Shown: piece after piece, positions 1-4,680 of the stretch | Layout of the letters: every line of letters starts with the position of its first letter | Position numbering within the stretch: position 1 is the stretch's first letter | Assembly (NCBI GenBank): GCA_022572905.1 | Contig: JACZUZ010000036.1 | Span: 1-7,428 of the forward strand | Direction of reading: 5' to 3' | Source: Candidatus Zixiibacteriota bacterium | Lineage (GTDB): Bacteria; Zixibacteria; MSB-5A5; GN15; JACZUZ01 | DNA: 7,428 bases | Made by a program: the position numbers and the translations under genes | Notes under the pieces: model-generated | The model's input: only the letters and a program-made list of their open reading frames with translations | What the model was told of the DNA's origin: nothing | The model's database searches: none

Positions 1-172
1 TCGCTCCAGCGTTCTCCTTAGTTAAACTGTCCGCAAAATTGTTGGAGAAATGCCTTTTTAGTGGATAAATGCGAAATACAGCGCCACCAATTTCCGTCCA
101 CCATTTGTTGAAGAATTTCCACAACTGATCGAAATGATTTTCTGCAGTACTGCTGATCCATAGATATGTCAT
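1..172 (-). CDS. Unrecognised protein, N-terminal 57 residues (runs off left edge)
   Basis: This is an open frame on the minus strand from an ATG at 172-170 to the window edge, with no stop. The start is well supported. AAGGAG at 183-178 sits 5 bases before the ATG, and an in-frame TGA at 187-185 excludes any earlier start. The visible protein begins MTYLWISSTAENHF and is rich in aromatics: Trp at 5, 18, 24 and 25, and Phe at 14, 20, 21, 33, 42 and 46. It shows no signal peptide or membrane segment, so it is probably cytoplasmic. I do not recognise the family. It points away from the fibre genes and need not be related to them. Confidence that it is a real gene comes from the ribosome-binding site and start context and the continuous frame; its function is unknown. 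Confidence 0.6.
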   Translation of the reverse strand, partial: MTYLWISSTAENHFDQLWKFFNKWWTEIGGAVFRIYPLKRHFSNNFADSLTKENAGA

Positions 173-583
173 TCCAACTCCTTGTCAGATGTTCGTTTTA
201 AAGTCTTTCTCTCGAATTGTCTCACTGCGTCACTAAGATACACTGACTAAATCGCGACGTGGGGGTAGTTTACTCCTGATTCCAGCATAGCTGGCGCCTA
301 GCGCTGCAGGTCTACGAACTGAAAAATAAGCCATGACTTTACAATCCCTCTCCACGAAAGTCTGGACTTTGTTTGGGCGAAACGCCTTGACGGGAGCGGA
401 TTTGGGTCCAGGGTCTGACGGGAGATATTAGGAGCGTTGTATCGCTTGGAGTTAACATGAGGACAGTAGGTTGCCTAGATGAATTTCCTTGTGAGCGACC
501 ACTCGCATAAATGATGTGCCATAAGGTTAATATGCACAATCTCCTTTTTGAGAAGTCTTTCACCCGCCCTACCGGGCCAATAG

Positions 584-598
584 TGACATATTCTGTCA
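584..598. promoter_or_regulatory. Inverted repeat TGACA-N5-TGTCA, copy 1 (putative operator)
   Basis: TGACA (584-588) and TGTCA (594-598) are perfect 5-base half-sites around a 5-base spacer (tattc). The same half-sites and spacer length recur at 638-652, 54 bp away and on roughly the same helical face. This is the form expected of a binding site for a dimeric repressor or activator. The regulator is not identifiable from the sequence. Confidence 0.4.
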
Positions 599-637
599 GC
601 GAATTGAGAGCCTGATCGATTCTCTTCAACAACACCC

Positions 638-652
638 TGACAGGCCCTGTCA
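638..652. promoter_or_regulatory. Inverted repeat TGACA-N5-TGTCA, copy 2 (putative operator)
   Basis: The half-sites match copy 1, and the symmetry extends inwards: TGACAGG-C-CCTGTCA, seven bases on each side of one central base. It ends 16 bases before a consensus -35 hexamer (TTGACA, 669-674), an activator-like position. However, no good -10 lies 16-18 bases beyond that hexamer, so the promoter itself is unproven. Confidence 0.45.
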
Positions 653-776
653 TAACTCAAAGTATCACTTGACAATAGTGGCCTGATGTGCTTCCTTCGT
701 AATCGACTACCTGCCCCAAGGACTGGGAAACGGTTTAGAGAAATACTCCAGGGATTTTGTAAGACGTACAGTTGAG

Positions 777-880
777 AAGCCGAGTTTTCGGCTTGTTGCG
801 AGGCGCTTTTGGTTCCAGGTCCAAGACGTCTTTTCGCGCAGGGACGATCGGATCGCCCTAGCAGTACCGACCTAAAGGTC
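777..880 (+). promoter_or_regulatory. Cluster of short hairpins in the leader of the first subunit gene
   Basis: Four small dyads follow one another. AAGCCGA/TCGGCTT with a GTTT loop lies at 777-794. The palindrome AAGACGTCTT is at 823-832. A GGG-a-CGAT/ATCG-CCC stem with one bulged A is at 841-858. GACC/GGTC around TAAA is at 869-880. None is followed by a T tract, so intrinsic termination is unlikely. They may form a structured 5' leader for the gene at 940 if transcription starts upstream. I could not match them to a known riboswitch. Confidence 0.3.
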
Positions 881-886
881 CAAAAC

Positions 887-911
887 TACAGTTTCAAAAA
901 TATAGTTTCAA
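887..911. repeat. Imperfect direct repeat TA(C/T)AGTTTCAA
   Basis: TACAGTTTCAA (887-897) and TATAGTTTCAA (901-911) differ at one of 11 bases and are offset by 14 bp, just upstream of the first subunit gene. They could be protein half-sites or chance in an A/T-rich leader. Confidence 0.3.
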
Positions 912-939
912 GAATTCCGTAGATGAAGACACAGAAATC

Positions 940-1575
940 GTGAATTCCGAATTTTCGTCAAAAGTGAAGTTTTCAGCGGAGCCCGCAGACTCTTCGCACG
1001 GGCGCGTTAACCGGGGATTTTCCCGTTTGTCGAAGCGTCTTTGTTTGATTTTCCTTCCGATTATCGTTTTCGGACTAGTCTTCTCCGATTTACCAGCCCA
1101 GCCAAGCGCCACAATCGGCTCCAACGTAACCATCCCGATTCGGCTAACAATTGTGAAGACCGTCTCGCTTGAATTCGGTCAGGTCCGTCCGGGCGCTTGT
1201 AATGGCACAGTTGTTGTCGAAACGAATAACAACAGATTTCCAACGGGTTGCGCCAAGCTGGCCGCGACTGGCTCAAGTCTGCACAGCCGTGGTGAATTGA
1301 CAGTTTTTGGCACAGCGGGCGCTACTTTCACCATGTCCGTCGCGGATGGTATGGCGCTCCATGATAATCGCAGTGATCCGCTGCTGGGGATCACCGATTT
1401 GTTTGTCACTAATGTGACGACATTCAGCGTGACCAGAGACATGGGTGATGGCCCTAACGGAGTGATTGGCTCCGGTGGGACTGATCAGATTTTTGTCGGT
1501 GGCACGCTTCAGGTGCCAGTAGGCGCAAAAAATGGAAAGTATGAGGGTGAAGTGGTTCTGACCATTAATTTTTAA
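940..1575 (+). CDS. Exported DUF4402-like fibre/coat subunit (first of three)
   Basis: This is a secreted beta-rich protein, 211 residues from a GTG at 940. The hydrophobic stretch at residues 33-49 and LPAQ (51-54) look like a Sec signal with cleavage near 53-54. The mature part follows the DUF4402 pattern: IGSNV (59-63), the LEFG strand (77-80), a GGTLQVP turn (187-193) and a final beta strand KYEGEVVLTINF. Cys87 and Cys104 could form a disulphide. The start is uncertain. GTG 940 is the first in-frame start after the stop at 859-861, but it gives an unusually long, polar 30-residue leader. TTG at 1027, with GGGGA nine bases upstream, gives a tidier signal peptide (182 residues). Related proteins often lie beside chaperone-usher genes, as here. 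Its role as a subunit is inferred from fold pattern and neighbours. It is more diverged from the next two subunits than they are from each other. Confidence 0.75.
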   Translation: MNSEFSSKVKFSAEPADSSHGRVNRGFSRLSKRLCLIFLPIIVFGLVFSDLPAQPSATIGSNVTIPIRLTIVKTVSLEFGQVRPGACNGTVVVETNNNRFPTGCAKLAATGSSLHSRGELTVFGTAGATFTMSVADGMALHDNRSDPLLGITDLFVTNVTTFSVTRDMGDGPNGVIGSGGTDQIFVGGTLQVPVGAKNGKYEGEVVLTINF

Positions 1576-1697
1576 GTCATCATCGAATGATGGTCTGGCC
1601 TGAACGCCTCAGCAAAGAGAAAATAAATCATGATAGAATTAATTCAGATTATGAAAAGAGAAAGGAGAGCTATTATACCAGGAAAAGAGAATACACA

Positions 1698-1724
1698 GCG
1701 CAAAATCAGCTCTGATTTATGCGC
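1698..1724 (+). promoter_or_regulatory. Intergenic hairpin about 50 bases before the second subunit gene
   Basis: GCGCA (1698-1702) pairs with TGCGC (1720-1724), and AAATCA (1703-1708) pairs with TGATTT (1713-1718), leaving one bulged A at 1719. No T run follows, so it is not an intrinsic terminator. It may protect or define the 5' end of a processed mRNA, or reduce read-through from the upstream gene. A comparable hairpin stands at nearly the same distance before the third subunit gene. Confidence 0.4.
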
Positions 1725-1755
1725 GTATTATGTATCTGACATTTTAACCGTAAAG

Positions 1756-1775
1756 CATGGGAGGAGATACCCATG
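1756..1775 (+). promoter_or_regulatory. Hairpin enclosing the ribosome-binding site and start codon of the second subunit
   Basis: CATGGG (1756-1761) is perfectly complementary to CCCATG (1770-1775). The right arm contains the ATG start codon (1773-1775), and the 8-base loop AGGAGATA carries most of the Shine-Dalgarno. In RNA the stem has four G-C and two A-U pairs, so folding would pair the start codon. This is the layout of a translation-control hairpin or simple RNA thermometer. Function is inferred from geometry alone. Confidence 0.4.
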
Positions 1776-2300
1776 AAACTTAATCCAATCACCAAAGTAG
1801 CGCTTGTAGCTGGTTTGGTGATCGCTATCGCGGCTTTTAGCGCTACTCGCGCAGAGGCCGCTGACGCAGTTATCACTAGTTCGGTCGAAGTTGCCGTTTT
1901 GGAGCTAGTTGTCACGGGTGTGCAGGCTGTTGCTTTTGGGCTACTGGCCCCACCTGATGGTGTTGCGGATTTCTGGACCATCAACTCATGTGATCCGGGC
2001 GCTTTGATTGGCCCTGCCGGTAAGGATATTTTCCCGCTTGACCATAGCAGGGGCGAGTTCATCATCACAGGTGAACCCAACTTTACTGTGCAGTACAGCA
2101 TCTCGGTGTTTAATAACTTCAGCAGTACATTTCTGACGCTTACAGTGGGCGCGGCTGATTTGTGCCCCACGAGTCCCCGCGCTATCGATCCGGACGGAAC
2201 ACTTCATCCTGAAGTCGGAGGTAACCTGCAGGTCGATCCGGGAATTCCGGCCGGTTCGCACTTCGACGCGGTAATTGAGATGACCGCAATTTATCCTTGA
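1773..2300 (+). CDS. Exported DUF4402-like fibre/coat subunit (second of three)
   Basis: This 175-residue protein starts at ATG 1773, with GGAGG (1760-1764) eight bases upstream. A clear Sec signal peptide (hydrophobic 9-22, then TRAEA) predicts cleavage after residue 29. The mature protein begins ADAVITSSVEV and continues with a VAFGLLAPP strand-turn (53-61), Cys73, the DHSRGEFIITG segment (90-100), Cys131, VGGNLQV (148-154) and a closing beta strand ending in IYP. The general order (N-terminal strand, FG turn, GG-NLxV, terminal strand) fits DUF4402. Residues around the two cysteines, the FG turn and DHxxGxFxI align well with the next gene, indicating tandem duplication and divergence. It is probably exported to the periplasm and polymerised by the chaperone and usher encoded downstream. 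A spore-coat-U-like or other pilin-like assignment is the alternative. Confidence 0.78.
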   Translation: MKLNPITKVALVAGLVIAIAAFSATRAEAADAVITSSVEVAVLELVVTGVQAVAFGLLAPPDGVADFWTINSCDPGALIGPAGKDIFPLDHSRGEFIITGEPNFTVQYSISVFNNFSSTFLTLTVGAADLCPTSPRAIDPDGTLHPEVGGNLQVDPGIPAGSHFDAVIEMTAIYP

Positions 2301-2364
2301 AATATTACAGTCGAATTTTGTAATGAAAAAAGAAATAACAATTAATATGCCACGGCGAGTTGAA

Positions 2365-2397
2365 AATGTTGTCGAACAAACGTTATTCGACAATATT
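2365..2397 (+). promoter_or_regulatory. Intergenic hairpin about 50 bases before the third subunit gene
   Basis: A 12-pair stem has left arm 2365-2376 (AATGTTGTCGAA) and right arm 2386-2397 (TTCGACAATATT), with a single G-U pair at 2368/2394 and a 9-base loop (2377-2385). GCCGACTTTCC follows rather than a T tract, so intrinsic termination is unlikely. It is the strongest hairpin inside the subunit region and may set relative mRNA levels of the two neighbouring subunits. Confidence 0.5.
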
Positions 2398-2427
2398 GCC
2401 GACTTTCCGTGCAAACTAACCTCTAGA

Positions 2428-2442
2428 TTCTCTAAAGGAGAA
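2428..2442 (+). promoter_or_regulatory. Small hairpin overlapping the ribosome-binding site of the third subunit
   Basis: TTCTC (2428-2432) can pair with GAGAA (2438-2442) around TAAAG, partly covering the Shine-Dalgarno AAAGGAG (2434-2440), which lies nine bases before ATG 2450. The stem is only five pairs and A/T-rich, so it would be weak. It matters mainly because the second subunit gene has an analogous arrangement. Confidence 0.28.
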
Positions 2443-2449
2443 CAATAAC

Positions 2450-2959
2450 ATGAGAACTGCAACTTTTCTCAAATTAGCAGTGATTACCGGCCTCGTGATC
2501 GGGATCGGATTCATGGTCTCGACAGATACGAGGGCCGCTTCCGACCAAATCGGTAGCTCAGTCACAATCGGCACCGCCCTTACAGTAACTAAGGGCAATG
2601 ACTTGGTCTGGGGCATTTTGGCCGCGCCAACCTCCACATCTGAGACTTGGAACATTAACTGCGGTACCGGCGTTTTGAGCGGTGGCCTTGCGGCAAACGA
2701 TCTGTTTTCCGGCGACCATAACGTAGGAACCTTTGCGATCAACGGTCAGATTAACGGTATAATCACCACGAGCAGTACGTTTACTAGTTTCACTGACCCA
2801 GCGCTAACTTTGTCCAATATAAGTGTCTGCGCAGGTACCGTTCTGAGCTCGACTGGTACCATGGCTGTCACCATTGGCGGAGATCTGAATATCACTAATG
2901 CGGCTGTTGCGGGTTCATACACTGACGCCACAATCACATTGACGGCGAACTACAATTAA
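2450..2959 (+). CDS. Exported DUF4402-like fibre/coat subunit (third of three)
   Basis: This 169-residue protein has AAAGGAG nine bases before its ATG. The signal peptide (hydrophobic 8-23, then TDTRAA) predicts cleavage near residue 29 or 30. The mature N-terminus SDQIGSSVTIG is followed by a VWGILAAP turn (53-60), Cys71, the DHNVGTFAING segment (89-99), Cys127, IGGDLNI (142-148) and a final strand TDATITLTANYN. It is a paralogue of the preceding gene: both cysteines, the WGIL/FGLL turn, the TWNIN/FWTIN segment and the DH-x2-G-x-F motif are shared. The mature chain is rich in Thr, Ser, Gly and Ala with few charged residues, typical of self-assembling surface fibre subunits. It ends 78 bases before a strong terminator, so it is probably the last gene of the subunit unit. 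Which of the three is the major subunit cannot be told from sequence. Confidence 0.78.
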   Translation: MRTATFLKLAVITGLVIGIGFMVSTDTRAASDQIGSSVTIGTALTVTKGNDLVWGILAAPTSTSETWNINCGTGVLSGGLAANDLFSGDHNVGTFAINGQINGIITTSSTFTSFTDPALTLSNISVCAGTVLSSTGTMAVTIGGDLNITNAAVAGSYTDATITLTANYN

Positions 2960-2980
2960 ACAGATTTGTTTGATTAGTAG

Positions 2981-3003
2981 TTTTTGATCAGAATTTTTGA
3001 TCA
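2981..3003. repeat. Direct repeat TTTTTGATCA
   Basis: TTTTTGATCA occurs at 2981-2990 and again, perfectly, at 2994-3003, offset by 13 bp, in the space between the third subunit gene and the terminator. Each copy contains the palindrome TGATCA. It may be a local duplication with no function. Confidence 0.4.
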
Positions 3004-3010
3004 ATGTCTA

Positions 3011-3030
3011 TTGACGCCTGCGGGCGTCGA
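3011..3030. other. Accessory hairpin before the terminator
   Basis: GACGCC (3013-3018) and GGCGTC (3023-3028) form a six-pair G/C-rich stem with a TGCG loop, starting 52 bases after the third subunit stop. It lies directly upstream of the main terminator hairpin on the plus strand and may assist it or stabilise the mRNA 3' end. Confidence 0.45.
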
Positions 3031-3036
3031 ATCGAT

Positions 3037-3071
3037 AAAAAAGCCCCGGCATAAACCGCCGGGGCTTTTTT
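3037..3071. terminator. Bidirectional intrinsic terminator
   Basis: AAAAAA, then GCCCCGGC (3043-3050), a 7-base loop (ataaacc), its exact complement GCCGGGGC (3058-3065), then TTTTTT (3066-3071). Read on the plus strand it is a G/C stem followed by a U tract; the minus strand gives the same structure. It lies between the convergent third subunit gene and the sorting-domain gene and should end transcription of both. Confidence 0.93.
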
Positions 3072-3117
3072 GTGTCTGTTGTGAAGCGCTTATCAACAGA
3101 GCTGTTGTGACATTCGC

Positions 3118-4452
3118 CTACTTAAGCATAATCATCTTGCGTGTCGCAACGAAATTTCCTGCGACCGCTTTATAGAAATAAACTCCGGAAGCGAAGTTGG
3201 CGCCGTCCCACTCAAGAGTGACCGTACCGGCGCTTGAACGGCCGGAATAATAATCCACCTGTTGCCCGAGCAGATTGAATATCGAAATCTCCCAGTCCGA
3301 ACTTTTGGCCAGATCAAGCTTAATCTTCGTGATCGGGTTGAACGGGTTTGGATAGTTGGCGTGCAAAGCAAAGGCGCTCGGCAGAGCGCTACCGCTCTCT
3401 TCAATAATTCCGGCGGACAAACCCGGGCCGCCCAGCGCGGCGTCTTTCGCTGAAGCGAAAGTAAAGTTGAAAGTCGCGCGCACACCGGTGACACTGACAT
3501 TGGAGGCCAGGGCATCGAAAACAGCCGTCGTGTCGCCGTTGGCGTCAACATAGGCCTTCAACGAATCGGTTGTCACAGCGCCGCCAAAGAGCGAGCTGAC
3601 AGTTGCGTTCGGAATGAAAATATTCACGGTCCGGGTCTGGCCTGTCTGGCCATACGCTGTAAATCCGCACTTGGCGTTAAATGTTCCCCAGGTTCCACCG
3701 GCCCCCGTGACAGAGGCGCTTGCATCAAGTCCCGGTAACAGCGCAAAGATATCGCCCACCCAGTGATCGGTGTGCGCCATTATTCTTAGCGCCGTTGTTC
3801 CAAACGCAGGGTCAGTGACAATCATGAATCCGATCATTGAAGTAAAGGATTCACCGGCGTTGTTTGTCGTTCCAAATGTTGTGGACTTTATGGTGAGAGT
3901 TCCTGTCCCTGAGCTGTCATAGGTAACGGTCGGGTATGTTCCGCCCATCACGGCGATCAAATGCGCCGGCTCACTGTTCATATCAATAGTGAATGTCACT
4001 TCTGTTCCGGCCGGAATGGCCCGATTGAGCTCGATATTTACCTTATTGAGCGGGCCGGTAACACCGTCAAAGATAAGAGTATTGGTGTTGGTCGGCATGT
4101 TTGTTTTCAGGCTGGACAATTCGGCTGTCAGAGGAGTGACGGTAGCCGGAATCGAAATCAAAATCTGACCGTAGCCTGAAGATATTCCCTGCAATAGCGC
4201 CGGAGCGGCGGTAAATCCGGCTCCGCCGGGACCGAGCGGGGCGCTCGGATCTGTTGTCGAATTACCCGCTATCTGACCGGGGTTGATAAAAACGCCGGTA
4301 TTGGATGAATCCGGACTTAGAACCGCAAGGTAATAACCTGGGTCTACCGGGGCGCTAAGTTTTAGACTGGTTAGTTTTGGAGCCGCTGACAGGGACTGTG
4401 ACAGCGTCAGAATTAAACAAACTACAAATACGCTTTTAGCTTTGGCGAGCAT
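3118..4452 (-). CDS. Exported protein with C-terminal Por/type IX (FlgD-like) sorting domain
   Basis: This 444-residue protein starts at ATG 4452-4450, with GGAGG (4462-4458) five bases upstream. The signal peptide has a hydrophobic core at 7-17 and LSA-A near 21-24. Residues about 25-350 are beta-rich, Gly/Thr/Ser-heavy and unrecognised. They hold one cysteine outside the signal and an acidic DANGD turn (303-307) that might bind calcium. The last 90 residues form a clear type A sorting domain. NYPNPFNP lies at 366-373, followed by TKIKLDLA, EISIFNLLGQQV, the WDGxNxASGVYFYK segment and a basic/hydrophobic end RKMIMLK. In the Bacteroidetes type IX system this domain directs passage across the outer membrane and is then removed. 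In many FCB and candidate phyla it marks secreted proteins. Its position within the fibre locus but on the opposite strand makes a shared role possible but unproven. The terminator at 3037-3071 lies just past its stop. Confidence 0.85.
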   Translation of the reverse strand: MLAKAKSVFVVCLILTLSQSLSAAPKLTSLKLSAPVDPGYYLAVLSPDSSNTGVFINPGQIAGNSTTDPSAPLGPGGAGFTAAPALLQGISSGYGQILISIPATVTPLTAELSSLKTNMPTNTNTLIFDGVTGPLNKVNIELNRAIPAGTEVTFTIDMNSEPAHLIAVMGGTYPTVTYDSSGTGTLTIKSTTFGTTNNAGESFTSMIGFMIVTDPAFGTTALRIMAHTDHWVGDIFALLPGLDASASVTGAGGTWGTFNAKCGFTAYGQTGQTRTVNIFIPNATVSSLFGGAVTTDSLKAYVDANGDTTAVFDALASNVSVTGVRATFNFTFASAKDAALGGPGLSAGIIEESGSALPSAFALHANYPNPFNPITKIKLDLAKSSDWEISIFNLLGQQVDYYSGRSSAGTVTLEWDGANFASGVYFYKAVAGNFVATRKMIMLK

Positions 4453-4476
4453 ACTTTCCTCCGACTGAAATATGTT

Positions 4477-4490
4477 TAGTAGGTCTACTA
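4477..4490. promoter_or_regulatory. Inverted repeat TAGTAG-GT-CTACTA (putative operator)
   Basis: Two perfect six-base arms flank a two-base centre, 25-38 bases upstream of the sorting-domain gene start, in the divergent region shared with the chaperone gene. The location fits an operator or a short 5'-UTR hairpin for the minus-strand gene. A two-base centre favours DNA binding over RNA folding. No regulator can be named. Confidence 0.3.
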
Positions 4491-4538
4491 GCTAGTTTTC
4501 GGCCTAAAACTGAGCGACTTAACAATTAGCTCCCTAGT

Positions 4539-4576
4539 AATCCGAACCAGAATAGAACTGGTCCGTAAAACGGATT
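4539..4576. other. Overlapping small dyads in the divergent region
   Basis: ACCAG (4546-4550) pairs with CTGGT (4558-4562), and TCCGT (4562-4566) pairs with ACGGA (4570-4574). AATCCG (4539-4544) could instead pair with CGGATT (4571-4576), enclosing the first dyad. The alternatives are mutually exclusive in part. This is weak evidence of structure only. Confidence 0.22.
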
Positions 4577-4602
4577 TCAATCGGCTGAACTCCCCCTCTC
4601 GT

Positions 4603-4622
4603 CCTTTCTTGCCCTTTCTTGC
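4603..4622. repeat. Tandem duplication of CCTTTCTTGC
   Basis: Two perfect, adjacent copies of a 10-base unit (4603-4612 and 4613-4622) end at the candidate -35 element of the chaperone gene. The unit length is close to one helical turn. It may be a slippage product or a tandem binding site. Confidence 0.45.
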
Positions 4623-4648
4623 CGAGGTCGGCGTTTCGGCGCTATATT
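4619..4648 (+). promoter_or_regulatory. Candidate sigma-70-type promoter for the chaperone-usher genes
   Basis: TTGCCG (4619-4624, four of six consensus bases) and TATATT (4643-4648, five of six) are separated by 18 bases. Transcription would begin near 4655 and leave a leader of about 25 bases containing the ribosome-binding site before ATG 4681. Promoter calls by eye are weak, but spacing and position are good. Confidence 0.38.
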
Positions 4649-4680
4649 CGCAACGGAGGGACGATAGGGAGATATCTTTT

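Larger units (their letters stand above)
173..939. other. Long intergenic region with regulatory-looking structure
   Basis: No convincing gene is visible on either strand. The open frames here (up to 104 codons, minus strand) lack ribosome-binding sites and read as low-complexity shadows. The left part is the upstream region of the minus-strand gene starting at 172. The right part is the upstream region of the subunit gene at 940. The stretch holds two matching inverted repeats (584-598 and 638-652), a TTGACA at 669-674, and several short hairpins between 777 and 880. I see no tRNA, rRNA or mobile element. Confidence 0.5.

Noticed and set aside
339..653. 104-codon open frame on the minus strand in the long intergenic region
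   Set aside because: No ribosome-binding site, no recognisable motif, irregular composition, and it crosses the two inverted repeats. More likely chance.
475..675. 66-codon minus-strand frame overlapping the previous one
   Set aside because: Overlaps another unsupported frame, lacks a start signal and has no domain character.
669..703. Consensus -35 TTGACA as part of a sigma-70 promoter
   Set aside because: No acceptable -10 lies 16-18 bases downstream (CGTAAT is 23 bases away), so a full promoter is not supported.
777..794. Hairpin AAGCCGA/TCGGCTT as an intrinsic terminator
   Set aside because: It is followed by GTTGCG rather than a run of T.
801..900. Possible cyclic-di-GMP (GEMM) riboswitch before the first subunit gene
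   Set aside because: The hairpins and the CAGGGAC stretch were suggestive, but the conserved GEMM core and its tetraloop-receptor arrangement are absent.
1578..1592. CATCAT/ATGATG dyad just after the first subunit stop as a terminator
   Set aside because: Weak six-pair A/T-rich stem with a three-base loop and no T tract.
1706..2170. 154-codon minus-strand frame opposite the second subunit gene
   Set aside because: Antisense shadow of a well-supported gene with signal peptide and strong ribosome-binding site.
2984..3175. 63-codon plus-strand frame through the terminator
   Set aside because: It runs across the intrinsic terminator and into the 3' end of the convergent gene.
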